Below are positions 1 to 8,596 of a DNA stretch of 64,000 bases, piece after piece. The position numbers were made by a program, and so were the translations under genes. Below the pieces are notes generated by a model that saw only the letters and a list, made by a program, of their open reading frames with translations, had not been told where the DNA came from and did no database searches. Numbering within the stretch: the first letter of the stretch is position 1; the number at the start of each line of letters is the position of its first letter. Source of the stretch: Nostoc parmelioides FACHB-3921 (GTDB taxonomy: Bacteria; Cyanobacteriota; Cyanobacteriia; Cyanobacteriales; Nostocaceae); assembly GCF_014696625.1 (NCBI RefSeq), contig NZ_JACJQL010000027.1, positions 1-64,000 on the forward strand. Direction: 5' to 3'.

Positions 1-86
1 TGTGCTGTCGAGGGTTTGCTGATTTCTCTGATTGTTCGATACCTAGTGAGTAGATGATACTTTTTATCAATCCACTCTTTTGCCAT
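1..86 (-). CDS. Partial reading frame at left edge, possibly in a mobile element
   Basis: An ATG at 84-86 on the minus strand opens a frame that stays open to the window edge (28 codons, starting MAKEWIDKKYHLLTR). It lies just downstream of an AGGACTTACGCA motif that ends the broken IS630 transposase frame. I do not recognise the family. The position suggests it belongs to a second element inserted in the IS630 copy, but only the N-terminus is visible. A chance open frame is possible. Confidence 0.25.
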   Translation of the reverse strand, partial: MAKEWIDKKYHLLTRYRTIREISKPSTA

Positions 87-90
87 TTTG

Positions 91-414
91 TCAATGCGTA
101 AGTCCTAAAGTCGAAATCCAAGTTTCAAAAACAACACGATTGCAAGCTCCTTCTACAGTAAATGGTGCCATCAACTGTTGTTGACAGTATGCAGCAATCA
201 TATTGACCCGACCAGTTCTGCGTCCTGATTTGAATGCAAGAAACCTTTGACCTCGCTTACACCAGCCATAAGCATAATCATCCCGTGCATCCATTCCTGA
301 TTCATCTACATACACTTGTTGTGATTCTGGGATTAAATCTAATTGCTGGATAAAGTTGGCACGTTTAGCTTCATCTCGTTCTCGGTATCCATAAGTCTTT
401 TTTTTCGCGACCAA
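91..414 (-). pseudogene. IS630-family transposase, DDE half, truncated
   Basis: This is the second half of an IS630-type transposase. It carries the first part of the DDE catalytic domain, including the YVDESGMD stretch with the first catalytic Asp (about residues 35-42) and the GRVNMIAAY strand. The family normally continues for about 100 more residues containing the second Asp and the final Glu in a PYSPDLNPIE-type motif. Here the frame ends at VFETW followed by eight unrelated residues and a stop. It is in the -1 frame relative to the upstream half and joins it at a run of eight A residues. The missing catalytic residues make this copy inactive. Confidence 0.8.
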
Positions 415-746
415 CCTATTTTTTTCAACCCGCGTGAAATTGTTCTCTTACTAATGTTGCCTGACCACAGTTGTGCCATTTGAGCTTGTGTCTTATCCCC
501 GTGCATCACTGCAAACTGGCTAAACTTTTCCCAGTCAGTGATTTTGGCCTTTGTTGTGTTGGGGCGATTCGGCTTGGGTTGGTAGTCCCCTGTTTGGGCA
601 TACCTTTGTAGCCACAGATTTATAGTGTTGCGACTGATTTGGAATACTTGAGCCGCTTCCGTTTTCTTCACCCCATCTAATACGATCGCATTGATTACTT
701 TTTGCCGTAAGTCATAACTGTAGGGTTTAGCCATCTGCTTTATCAA
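339..746 (-). CDS. IS630-family transposase, N-terminal helix-turn-helix half
   Basis: This frame encodes the DNA-binding half of an IS630-type transposase: a helix-turn-helix of the form YSYDLRQKVINAI...KTEAAQVFQISRNTINLWLQRY (residues about 9-50), then a second winged-helix segment around 85-115. In the natural frame it ends 25 residues after a lysine run. A -1 shift on the A8 tract (complement of 398-405) would join it to the DDE half at 91-414. Two-frame transposases joined by frameshifting are known in this family. The element as a whole is dead because its 3' half is cut off. Confidence 0.75.
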   Translation of the reverse strand: MIKQMAKPYSYDLRQKVINAIVLDGVKKTEAAQVFQISRNTINLWLQRYAQTGDYQPKPNRPNTTKAKITDWEKFSQFAVMHGDKTQAQMAQLWSGNISKRTISRGLKKIGWSRKKRLMDTENEMKLNVPTLSSN

Positions 747-888
747 TCTTTAGATTGTATTTTCTCAGTATATTTCCTAACAGCTTTGTCTACTGCTATA
801 TCTAGAGGTGTGCATACCGATCAGTCCGGTAGGGTATTTCCCACCGCCGCCATGATGAAAAAAATGTGAGTTACTTTATTACCCTTGG

Positions 889-1605
889 TTAGCGCATACG
901 AATACTTCCTGCCTGACAATCTCGTAACCAAGTTTTGATGCCTTGGGCAATACTACCGTTACTACTATCTCGTGGCGGTGATGGTGGCTGTTGTTGGGGG
1001 TAAGCACCAGTCTGAGTAAACATCATCACAAAACGGCGATCGCCTGAAGTTTTCGTCAGTAATAGCCAATGAAATTCTTGTAATTCCACAGCTTTTTTAT
1101 CTATGTACTGCCTTTCTAAGGTAGTAAAGAAAACTTGCTCAACATCGGAGGTAGCTTTTTCTTGTCCATCTGTGCTGGAAACATCAAGATTTAGGGGCAA
1201 GGGCTGAAATTCTGGTCTACCAGCTACCAAAATATAACTATAAATATCGCTACTTCGGCGGAGTCGGCGACCGCGTTGAGTGGCGCGATTGGCGTAACTC
1301 GGTAAATCACGCAATAACTGAGTAGTAAAAGTCTCTAAACTTTGCTGATCACAAACAAACTTTTTCTCAGGTTGTGTAGAGGGTTGAGGAGAGAGATTTT
1401 GTGAAACCGCCGCTTTCTCGAAAGTATTGGAAATAATCAGCCAAAAACCCAAAGTCAGCAGCCAAAAACCATAACTTGTCTTTTTAACAAAGTTGAGTGC
1501 TGTTAACGGGAGTTGAGCAGCGTACTGAGTAATAAATCCTTCCCCTGCCCCCCCTGCTCCTCTGCCCCCCCTGCTCCCTTTATGCCCTCCCATTTTTACC
1601 CTCAT
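889..1605 (-). CDS. Hypothetical membrane-anchored protein
   Basis: The family is not recognised. After a low-complexity Gly-rich leader there is one hydrophobic segment (YGFWLLTLGFWLIIS), a Pro/Gln linker, and a soluble domain of about 150 residues with a CDQQSLETFTTQLLRDLPSYANR motif and an Arg-rich stretch. The soluble part would be lumenal or periplasmic if the segment is an anchor. The start is uncertain. The Gly-rich leader is translated from a pyrimidine-rich intergenic repeat (1544-1590), so the true start may be downstream, just before the hydrophobic segment. The ATG at 1605 used here overlaps the end of pyrF by 4 bases. Confidence 0.6.
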   Translation of the reverse strand: MRVKMGGHKGSRGGRGAGGAGEGFITQYAAQLPLTALNFVKKTSYGFWLLTLGFWLIISNTFEKAAVSQNLSPQPSTQPEKKFVCDQQSLETFTTQLLRDLPSYANRATQRGRRLRRSSDIYSYILVAGRPEFQPLPLNLDVSSTDGQEKATSDVEQVFFTTLERQYIDKKAVELQEFHWLLLTKTSGDRRFVMMFTQTGAYPQQQPPSPPRDSSNGSIAQGIKTWLRDCQAGSIRMR

Positions 1606-2318
1606 GCCACTGTCGTTAACTCTTGAGAAATGCGTTTCCAAGCTAACTCAGGTTCAGCCGCAGCAGTAATAGGACGACCAATTACTAAATAATCAGCCCC
1701 GGCTTGGATGGCTTGGGACGGGGTGAGCGATCGCTTTTGGTCTCCTGCTTCTGCCCATGTTGGGCGTACCCCTGGACAAACCAGCACAAAATCATCCCCG
1801 CAAATTTGCCGCAACTGCGCCACTTCCAGGGGTGAACAAACAGCCCCATCTAACCCCATCTCTTGCGCCATCATTGCCATATCTAAAGCATATTCTGGCA
1901 ATTCTGAAGGAATTTTCAAATCTAACGCCAACTGTCTAGCAGAAATACTAGTTAGCACCGTCACAGCGATTAACTTGGGCGGTTTCACCCCCGCTTGTAC
2001 AGATCCTTCCTCTACTGCCTCTTTCGCAGCCTTGAGGGCATCTCTGCCAGAGGTAGCATGAATTGTCATCAAATCTACCCCGTAACTAGCAGCCGCACGA
2101 CAAGCCCCAGCCACTGTATTGGGGATGTCGTGAAATTTTAAATCGAGAAAGATACGCTTTTGTCTAGATTTCAGTACTTCTAGAATTTTCGGGCCGGAAC
2201 TAGTAAACAATTCCAACCCAACCTTCCAGAAAGTCACCGACTCTAACTTATCAATGAGAGCGATCGCACTCTCCGTATCCGGCACATCCAAAGCCACAAT
2301 TATTTTGTTATTAGTCAT
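1602..2318 (-). CDS. pyrF: Orotidine 5'-phosphate decarboxylase
   Basis: It decarboxylates OMP to UMP, the last step of de novo pyrimidine synthesis, in the cytoplasm. The 238 residues fit the bacterial type-1 family. The N-terminal IVALDVP strand carries the substrate-binding Asp. The catalytic DxKxxD array is intact as D59, K61 and D64 in DLKFHDIPN. The CPGVRP and YLVIGRPI loops near the C-terminus form the phosphate site. It lies between the hypothetical gene downstream and tyrS upstream, separated from tyrS by a repeat-rich spacer of about 160 bases, so co-transcription is uncertain. Confidence 0.95.
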   Translation of the reverse strand: MTNNKIIVALDVPDTESAIALIDKLESVTFWKVGLELFTSSGPKILEVLKSRQKRIFLDLKFHDIPNTVAGACRAAASYGVDLMTIHATSGRDALKAAKEAVEEGSVQAGVKPPKLIAVTVLTSISARQLALDLKIPSELPEYALDMAMMAQEMGLDGAVCSPLEVAQLRQICGDDFVLVCPGVRPTWAEAGDQKRSLTPSQAIQAGADYLVIGRPITAAAEPELAWKRISQELTTVA

Positions 2319-2320
2319 TG

Positions 2321-2349
2321 GTCAGTTGTCAGTTGTCAGTTGTCAATTG
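2321..2349. repeat. 7-bp STRR array (GTCAGTT unit)
   Basis: About four tandem copies of the heptamer GTCAGTT lie directly upstream of pyrF. Such short tandemly repeated repetitive (STRR) heptamers are known from heterocystous cyanobacteria. Related arrays occur at 8023-8053, 37412-37456 and 44768-44831. Confidence 0.7.
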
Positions 2350-2384
2350 TTATTGGTCAACAGTCCATAGTTATTCTTCTTTGC

Positions 2385-2476
2385 CTCCTCTGCTCCTCTG
2401 CTCCTCTGCTCCTCTGCTCCTCTGCTCCTCTGCTTCCCCTGCTCCCCCTGCTCCCCTGCACCCCTACACCCCTGCC
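2385..2476. repeat. Pyrimidine-rich 8-bp tandem repeat array
   Basis: Six or so copies of the octamer CTCCTCTG are followed by degenerate CTCCCCTG copies between pyrF and tyrS. Similar arrays lie at 1544-1590, 5815-5830, 7899-7947, 33255-33310 and 46819-46908, always between genes or at gene ends. Confidence 0.75.
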
Positions 2477-2480
2477 TCTT

Positions 2481-3677
2481 CTAAGGTACTAAGCGCACAA
2501 ACTTATTTTTCCCCACTTGTAACACTCGCCCTTGCAGTTCATCTGGCTGCTGGAAGGTGGTATCAGCATCAGAAATGCGATCGCCGTCTAAGCGTACTCC
2601 ACCTTCTTGGATTTTTCGTTTGCCTTCCCCTGTGCTTTTGCACAAGCCAGTAGCACCAAGTAAATAAGCCAACTTAACGGGGAATTGGGGTACACCAGCT
2701 AAGGAAAATTCTGGGACTGCGCCTTCTTTACCGCCACTCTTGGCAGCTTCTTTGGCTTCCTGTGCTGCTTGTTCGCCGTGGTATTGTTTGACGATTTCCC
2801 AAGCTAAGAGCATTTGGCGATCGCGGGGATTTGCTGGTAACTTGTCTATTGGTAAATCAGTCAGTAGTTCAAAATACTGTTCCAGCATTTGATCGGGAAC
2901 ACCTTGTAACTTTTGGTATTTTTGTCCTGGGTGTTCAGACAAACTCACGTAATTACCTAAAGACTTGGACATTTTCTGCACACCATCAGTGCCAATCAAA
3001 ATAGGCAAAAGTACTCCAAACTGAGGCTTTTGACCAAAATGGCGCTGTAAATCACGACCAACAGCAATGTTAAACTTCTGGTCTGTGCCGCCTAATTCCA
3101 CATCTGCCTCAATAGCCACCGAATCATACCCCTGCATCAAAGGATAAAGGAACTCATGCAGGAAAATTGGGTTCTCTTTCTTATAGCGATCGGCAAAGCC
3201 TTCTTTGGCTAACATTTGCCCCACGGTCATGGTGGCAAGTAACTCAGTAATTTTTCCCAAATCAAGCCGGGAAAGCCATTCTGAGTTATAACGTACCTCT
3301 AATCTTCCGGGTGTGTCAAAATCCAAAATAGGACGCACTTGGTCGAGGTAGGTTTGAGCATTTTGCTTCACATCTTCCTCTGTCAGTTGACGACGCATCT
3401 CAGACTTACCAGTCGGGTCGCCAATACGTGCCGTAAAATCACCAATAATTAACACTGCCGTATGACCAGCATCTTGAAACCCTCGCAGTTTACGCATTGG
3501 TATGCTATGACCAAGATGAATATCGGCTCCTGTCGGGTCAATACCATATTTAACCCGTAGAGGTCGATCTGTAGTTGCTAGGCGTTTCTCTAGACTCTCG
3601 ATGTCACTTTCAGCATCAGTAGGTTGTGGGAAAACTTCCGCTATCCCACGATGCAGCCAAGAAAAATTTTCCGCCAT
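2481..3677 (-). CDS. tyrS: Tyrosyl-tRNA synthetase
   Basis: It charges tRNA-Tyr with tyrosine and is a class Ic synthetase. The HIGH-like signature is HLGH at residues 54-57, and the KMSKS loop is present exactly at 235-239. The tyrosine pocket motif YDSVAIEADVELGGTDQ lies at about 184-200. The C-terminal 65-70 residues form an S4 RNA-binding domain (IQEGGVRLDG). The length of 398 residues fits the TyrRS subclass common in cyanobacteria. It starts with ATG at 3677. The intergenic repeats downstream separate it from pyrF. Confidence 0.97.
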   Translation of the reverse strand: MAENFSWLHRGIAEVFPQPTDAESDIESLEKRLATTDRPLRVKYGIDPTGADIHLGHSIPMRKLRGFQDAGHTAVLIIGDFTARIGDPTGKSEMRRQLTEEDVKQNAQTYLDQVRPILDFDTPGRLEVRYNSEWLSRLDLGKITELLATMTVGQMLAKEGFADRYKKENPIFLHEFLYPLMQGYDSVAIEADVELGGTDQKFNIAVGRDLQRHFGQKPQFGVLLPILIGTDGVQKMSKSLGNYVSLSEHPGQKYQKLQGVPDQMLEQYFELLTDLPIDKLPANPRDRQMLLAWEIVKQYHGEQAAQEAKEAAKSGGKEGAVPEFSLAGVPQFPVKLAYLLGATGLCKSTGEGKRKIQEGGVRLDGDRISDADTTFQQPDELQGRVLQVGKNKFVRLVP

Positions 3678-3853
3678 ACTTTAAGAGATTCGCTATTAAC
3701 TACGTTTTTTACTAGAGAAATTGGGTTGGTTATGTTCACGAGACAAATTGTCCGTTATTTCATCTGCCAAACTAATATAATTGCAAAAAATTAACCGCCC
3801 TGCTTCAAAGAATGAATTACAGTAATATTTACAAGTGAGGAAGTGAAATCGCC

Positions 3854-5776
3854 GTGTCGTCTAGGACTTTTGAACAAAAGCAACCGCAACGTCGTACTTC
3901 GTCGGGATTTGAATTTTTTAAAGGAGTAGGCCAGATAGCTGGCGGGACTCTTTTATCACTGACGATGTTGACAAGCTCCATTGTAGCTGGAGGGCTTGTT
4001 GGTTTAGCGATCAGTTTCCGGAATTTACCAGATGTCAGACAGCTACGTAATTTCTTCCCATCGGAAACAACTTACATCTACGACATTAAAGGCAAACTAC
4101 TAGCTAGTGTCCACGGGGAAGCCAACCGCGAAGTCGTACCGTTAGATCGAATTTCCCCCAATCTGAAACGGGCTGTACTCGCCAGTGAAGATAGTCATTT
4201 CTATTATCACCACGGTATTAACCCCACTGGTGTAGGACGTGCTGTCGTCACTAACTTAGCGGCGGGTGGTGTAAAAGAAGGTGGTTCTACCATCACCATG
4301 CAGTTGGTGAAAAACCTATTTTTGACTCGTAGGCGTGCCTTTACTCGGAAGCTAGCCGAGGGAGTGCTAGCAATTCGGTTAGAACAAATTCTTACAAAAG
4401 ACCAAATTTTAGAAATGTACCTCAATCAAGTGTATTGGGGTCACAATAATTACGGGGTGCAAACAGCCGCACGGAGTTACTTTAATAAGTCAGCCGAGAA
4501 CTTAACGATCGCTGAATCAGCGATGATGGCGGGTTTAATCCAAGCGCCCGAAGAATTTAGCCCCTTTGCTAGCAAAAAGTTAGCCCAGCAGAAACAAAAA
4601 GAAGTGCTGGGACGGATGCTGGAATTGAACTGGATTACCCAGAAAGAATATGATGATGCGCTCAGGGAAGAACTAACATTCGGCAGAATTAAGTCTTTTC
4701 AAGGTAGCGCGCTGCCATATATAACCAATACCGTGTCCCAGGAGCTAGCGAAAAAGTTTGGTCGTGAAACCCTGCTGAAGGGTGGTATGCGGGTACAAAC
4801 CACAGTCGATGCTAGTTTCCAAATCATGGCAGAAGACACTGTGAAGAAATGGCATAAAACTCTACTCGGTGAAGGATTAAGTAGAAATCAAATTGCACTG
4901 GTAGCTATTGACCCCAGGACTCATTTTGTCAAAGCCCTAGTCGGTGGCGTAGACTCTAGATCTAGTGAGTTTAACCGAGCTACACAAGCTCTACGTCAAC
5001 CGGGATCTTCCTTTAAACCGTTTGTTTACTACGCTGCTTTCGCCACCGGTAAATTTGCACCTGATAGCACGGTGATAGATGCTCCAGTGAGATATCGTGA
5101 TGGCGATAATTGGTATAGTCCTAGAAATTATGATGGTGGCTTTAGCGGTGCCATGTCCATTCGCACTGCCCTAGCGCAATCACGTAACATTCCCGTGATT
5201 AAACTGGGTAAAACCATTGGCATGAATAAAGTAGTGGAAACTTGCCGCATTTTAGGAATCATGAGTCCAATGGAACCTGTGACCTCCCTACCGCTAGGGG
5301 CGATTGGTGTCACGCCACTAGAAATGGCTAGTGCTTATGCGACTTTTGCCAATTATGGTTGGCAATCACCACCGACAGTCATTGCTCGGATTACTGATAG
5401 CAGTGGCAATGTGTTATTAGATAATACCCCCAAACCCCAGCTAGTGTTAGATCCTTGGGCATCGGCCGCGATTATAGATGTGATGCGATCAGTTGTGACT
5501 AATGGTACTGGTAAAGGTGCTGCTATAGATCGCCCATCTGCTGGGAAAACGGGTACAACCTCATCTGAAAAAGATATTTGGTATGTAGGTACTGTACCGC
5601 AGTTAACAACGGCTGTCTGGATAGGTAGAGATGACAACCGACAGCTAGCCAGTGGTGCAACTGGTGGTGGGAAAGTTGCTCCTATCTGGCGTGATTTTAT
5701 GACTAAGGCACTCAAGGGCGTACCAGTGCAGAACTTCAAGCCGCCTTCCCAATTTCCGCGTCCTAAGGCGAATTAG
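3854..5776 (+). CDS. Class A penicillin-binding protein (PBP1A type)
   Basis: A bifunctional peptidoglycan synthase anchored in the plasma membrane. A short cytoplasmic tail is followed by one TM segment (about 27-55). The GT51 glycosyltransferase domain has catalytic E112 in SEDSHFYYHHG and a GGSTITMQLVKN motif. The transpeptidase domain has SSFK with nucleophile S385, an SRN motif, and KTGT at 565-568. All active-site motifs are intact. The start is GTG, preceded by a GAGGAAG ribosome-binding site at 3838-3844. The length of 640 residues is normal. It is divergent from tyrS across a 176-base spacer. Confidence 0.95.
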   Translation: MSSRTFEQKQPQRRTSSGFEFFKGVGQIAGGTLLSLTMLTSSIVAGGLVGLAISFRNLPDVRQLRNFFPSETTYIYDIKGKLLASVHGEANREVVPLDRISPNLKRAVLASEDSHFYYHHGINPTGVGRAVVTNLAAGGVKEGGSTITMQLVKNLFLTRRRAFTRKLAEGVLAIRLEQILTKDQILEMYLNQVYWGHNNYGVQTAARSYFNKSAENLTIAESAMMAGLIQAPEEFSPFASKKLAQQKQKEVLGRMLELNWITQKEYDDALREELTFGRIKSFQGSALPYITNTVSQELAKKFGRETLLKGGMRVQTTVDASFQIMAEDTVKKWHKTLLGEGLSRNQIALVAIDPRTHFVKALVGGVDSRSSEFNRATQALRQPGSSFKPFVYYAAFATGKFAPDSTVIDAPVRYRDGDNWYSPRNYDGGFSGAMSIRTALAQSRNIPVIKLGKTIGMNKVVETCRILGIMSPMEPVTSLPLGAIGVTPLEMASAYATFANYGWQSPPTVIARITDSSGNVLLDNTPKPQLVLDPWASAAIIDVMRSVVTNGTGKGAAIDRPSAGKTGTTSSEKDIWYVGTVPQLTTAVWIGRDDNRQLASGATGGGKVAPIWRDFMTKALKGVPVQNFKPPSQFPRPKAN

Positions 5777-5890
5777 GGGACTGGGTATCGGGGATTGGAG
5801 AAATTAGTCACTTTCTCTCCCCTGCTCCCTTCTGGGCTGTACGCCCGGCTGCTGTGATTGCTTCCTAGTACCTAATCCCCAGTCCCAATG

Positions 5891-6214
5891 TCAAGTCTGT
5901 TTCTCCAGCTCAGATTTCATCCTCTCTAGAGTCAGATTCATCTGGTCGAACATCTGTTGAGGAGTTATGCCAAACTGATTTAATTGAGTTTTGAGCTGCT
6001 CTACGGTCATTTGTGCCATAAAGTCTTCTGAAAGCTCGAATCGCTTCATAAAGACGCGATAGCGATCCATCATTGCTTCCATTTGCTCAATAAATAACTT
6101 TTTACCTTCACGGTCAAACTTGCCGTAGTTGTTGCCTAGTTTAATCAGTGCTTGATAATCTTCAAACAACTGCTTTGCTTCTTGCTGAACTATCTCAGAG
6201 TCAAAGAATCCCAT
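5891..6214 (-). CDS. DUF1825 family cyanobacterial protein
   Basis: A 107-residue, highly charged, mostly helical protein that matches the DUF1825 family, which is found across cyanobacteria and has no established function. It opens with MGFFDSEIVQQEAKQLFEDY and contains a conserved NYGKFDREGKK stretch. No signal peptide or membrane segment is seen. It is convergent with the PBP gene and followed upstream by the J-domain gene on the same strand. Confidence 0.85.
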   Translation of the reverse strand: MGFFDSEIVQQEAKQLFEDYQALIKLGNNYGKFDREGKKLFIEQMEAMMDRYRVFMKRFELSEDFMAQMTVEQLKTQLNQFGITPQQMFDQMNLTLERMKSELEKQT

Positions 6215-6326
6215 GTGCCTCTATTGGGCTGAGTAATATCACTCAGCAGTTTATAGTTTTGCCTCTATTTTCATTCTAGTCTAGGGGATTCATCTTATAA
6301 CTAAACTTCGGTCTCAGTACGGTTTT

Positions 6327-7289
6327 TTACCGAGATTTCAACACTTGACTGATGTTAGCTTCTAATTTGGTAACAAATTTGCTTAACATAGCAGCAATAC
6401 CTAAAGCTTTAGCTACTGATGGTGGATCAAGATTATCAATACATTCAATTTTTAGATATTTGGCATATTTTAAAGCTAGTTCCTGCCGGGGATTTAGTTT
6501 TAATGCTTGGCGCATATAAACTTTTGCCATTCCCACAAAACTCTGTCTTAGATAAACGAAGCCTAATAAGGCATAATAATCGCTGTTACTTGGTTCTAGC
6601 TTAATCGCATCCCGTAGTTCCTGCACCGCACTAGCCCATTGACCTTGTTTTGTATACTGAAGGCCACGCTGGTAGTGCCGTGGAGCATAATTTATGACTG
6701 CGGGTTGGACACTAGCCTTCTCATCTGATGTAATTTCTCTTTCCTGGGGTTCTACGGGTTGAGGTTTTTCCTGGGATTTTACAGATGGTTTTACTTCCAA
6801 AATTAAAGGATCGGACTTTTGCAAGGATAAGTAAGCTAGATTGAGGGTAATTATTTGTCTAGTTACTTGATGGCACTTGCGCGGATATTTATACTGAGCT
6901 TCAGCACAGGTGGCGATCGCCTGTTGATAAAACGAATCTGCTTCTCGTGCAGACATTGCCATCATTTGCTTGGCTACGGCACTTTGCAGATATAGGGACT
7001 GTTTTTTCCAGGCGATCGCTTCTGACCGCAGTGATTCTAAAATGTTCTGACGCTTTTGCTGATTCTTCAATTGCTCGTAAGCAGGGTTAACCAAACAGGT
7101 AAAGATTGCTGTGGCTAATTCTTTCTCTAGATGATTATTTTTCGTATAGCGGTCAGGATGTAATAGTTTTGCTAAAACGTGATAGCGGGTGAGAATTTTT
7201 TTCTCATCAGCAGTCACAGGAATCCCTAACACAGCATAGGGGTCAGAGAGTTGCTTCAGCCATTCTGCGGGGAGAAAAGTCTGTGACAT
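6327..7289 (-). CDS. J-domain and TPR protein
   Basis: An N-terminal DnaJ-like J domain (about residues 15-75) has the diagnostic HPD tripeptide at 44-46, so it should stimulate an Hsp70 ATPase. It lacks the G/F and zinc-finger regions of true DnaJ. After a Pro/Glu linker, two tetratricopeptide repeats (about 200-275, with YYALLGFVYLRQ and related helices) offer a protein-binding surface. This is a co-chaperone-like adaptor, but the client is unknown. No membrane segment is seen. Confidence 0.85.
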   Translation of the reverse strand: MSQTFLPAEWLKQLSDPYAVLGIPVTADEKKILTRYHVLAKLLHPDRYTKNNHLEKELATAIFTCLVNPAYEQLKNQQKRQNILESLRSEAIAWKKQSLYLQSAVAKQMMAMSAREADSFYQQAIATCAEAQYKYPRKCHQVTRQIITLNLAYLSLQKSDPLILEVKPSVKSQEKPQPVEPQEREITSDEKASVQPAVINYAPRHYQRGLQYTKQGQWASAVQELRDAIKLEPSNSDYYALLGFVYLRQSFVGMAKVYMRQALKLNPRQELALKYAKYLKIECIDNLDPPSVAKALGIAAMLSKFVTKLEANISQVLKSR

Positions 7290-7514
7290 TTGATTATGAT
7301 TTGCAGATGAAAACTTTAAGATAGCATCGAGGTGTGGGGATTGGGATCTGAGGAGCGGGGTTAGGGATTAATATTTACCTGGGGTTTAAATTAATAAAAT
7401 ATATTTATATTTTGCTGGGGAGATAAAATTTGCTCAAGCCGTATTCATTTAGGTGTTTTGCGACGATCTCACTCTGATTGACAAAACTGTGGTAATTGTA
7501 GATTAATAGGGGAT

Positions 7515-7889
7515 ATGTTAACTAAGCGTAAGAGTCGAAGTATTGCCGCTATTTTAGCTTTTGCTGGGACGGTGAGCATCTCTGGATTACATAAGTTTTA
7601 TTTAGGACAGCCACTTTGGGGGTTGTTGTATGTATTACTCTCTTGGACACCTATTCCTAAGGTAGCTAGCGCTATTGAAGGAGTTTGGTATTTAGCCCAA
7701 GATGAAGAAGCTTTTGACAGAAATTTTAATTTGGGTAAACCCGCAGTCAAGCAATCTCCATATGTAGTCAATCAGGTGGGAGCGATCGCTGATGCCTTAC
7801 GCGAATTAGATAGTCTACGTCAAGATGGCCTGATTTCTGAGTATGAATTTGAACAAAAGCGCCGTCAGTTGCTAGATCAGATTTCTTGA
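7515..7889 (+). CDS. TM2 domain protein with C-terminal SHOCT-like motif
   Basis: The N-terminal half has the TM2 pattern: two hydrophobic segments around a GLHKFYLGQPLWGLLY turn, with the Gly/His/Lys/Phe/Tyr residues typical of the family. The C-terminal 30 residues (LRELDSLRQDGLISEYEFEQKRRQLLDQI) resemble the short SHOCT oligomerisation motif. It is a small integral membrane protein whose function is not established. The start is ATG at 7515 after a GGGGAT sequence. Confidence 0.8.
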   Translation: MLTKRKSRSIAAILAFAGTVSISGLHKFYLGQPLWGLLYVLLSWTPIPKVASAIEGVWYLAQDEEAFDRNFNLGKPAVKQSPYVVNQVGAIADALRELDSLRQDGLISEYEFEQKRRQLLDQIS

Positions 7890-7898
7890 TGGGGATTG

Positions 7899-7947
7899 GG
7901 GAGGCTGGGGAAGCAGGGGGAGCAGGGGGAGCAGGGGGAGTAGGGGA
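7899..7947. repeat. Purine-rich tandem repeat
   Basis: Copies of GGGGGAGCA follow the TM2 gene. They are the complement-strand version of the CTCCCCTG arrays found elsewhere in the window. Confidence 0.6.
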
Positions 7948-8022
7948 AGAAAATTGACAACTGTACGGGCGGGTTTACAGATATCCTCACTCTTGGACGA
8001 TGATCTTCATAAACCCGCCCCT

Positions 8023-8053
8023 ACTGACAACTGACAACTGACAACTGACAACT
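8023..8053. repeat. 7-bp STRR array (CTGACAA unit)
   Basis: Four copies of the heptamer CTGACAA (complement of TTGTCAG) end 5 bases before the start codon of the helix-hairpin-helix gene, so the array occupies the position of its ribosome-binding region. Confidence 0.7.
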
Positions 8054-8058
8054 AGCTA

Positions 8059-8592
8059 ATGACTAAATGGCTTCCTTGGAATTCTAAGTTACAAAAACTT
8101 CGTACCAAGCTGCTCAATGACCCATACTATCGACTACAGTCTGGGGAGGAGATTCAGATTGCAGCAGAATTGGGAATTCGTATTGATACTAACCAAGCAA
8201 CTGTAGATGATTGGTTGCGGCTACCGGGTTTGTCGATTCACCAAGCGCGATCGCTTGTGGAACTTTCCCATTCTGGTGTTAAATTTTACTGTATTGAAGA
8301 TATTGCTGCGGCTTTGGGGCTACCAGCACCACGACTGGAACCGTTAAAGCCTTTATTGATTTTTAGTTATTATGACCACGAATCACTAGTTGGTTCTACG
8401 CAATTAGTTAATCCCAATACCGCCTCAGTTGAACAGTTAGTCCAAATACCATACATGGATGTGTCTTTAGCCCAGGCTGTGGTAGAAAATCGAGCTTCGG
8501 CGGGAGCTTACCGTAATTTAGCTGATTTCCAACGAAGATTACAACTGCCTGGTGAGGCGATCGCCCAGTTAATGTATTTTCTGAGGTTTTAA
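8059..8592 (+). CDS. ComEA-like helix-hairpin-helix protein
   Basis: The C-terminal part (about residues 115-175) has the NTASVEQLVQIPYMDVSLAQAVVENR pattern of ComEA-type double helix-hairpin-helix DNA-binding domains. A second, weaker copy lies around residues 48-95 (TNQATVDDWLRLPGLSIHQARSL). No signal peptide or TM helix is seen, unlike true ComEA, so a role in DNA uptake is not supported by localisation. DNA binding is inferred from the fold. The start codon lies 5 bases after an STRR array, with no clear Shine-Dalgarno sequence. Confidence 0.8.
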   Translation: MTKWLPWNSKLQKLRTKLLNDPYYRLQSGEEIQIAAELGIRIDTNQATVDDWLRLPGLSIHQARSLVELSHSGVKFYCIEDIAAALGLPAPRLEPLKPLLIFSYYDHESLVGSTQLVNPNTASVEQLVQIPYMDVSLAQAVVENRASAGAYRNLADFQRRLQLPGEAIAQLMYFLRF

Positions 8593-8596
8593 TTCT

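Larger units (their letters stand above)
91..790 (-). mobile_element. Remnant of an IS630-family insertion sequence
   Basis: The region holds the two transposase half-frames on the minus strand plus leader sequence to about 790. The left end is replaced at about 94-107 by a TGCGTAAGTCCT motif that recurs as a terminus-like sequence elsewhere in the window (8597-8610, 16374-16385). I did not find a convincing pair of terminal inverted repeats for the IS630 element, so both outer boundaries are approximate. Confidence 0.55.

Noticed and set aside
1708..2061. 117-residue plus-strand frame inside pyrF
   Set aside because: It lies wholly opposite pyrF, which has all its catalytic motifs. The translated product has no domain-like pattern.
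2318..2653. 111-residue plus-strand frame before tyrS
   Set aside because: It is mostly translation of the STRR and CTCCTCTG arrays (runs of Leu, Cys, Ser, Pro) and then the antisense of tyrS.
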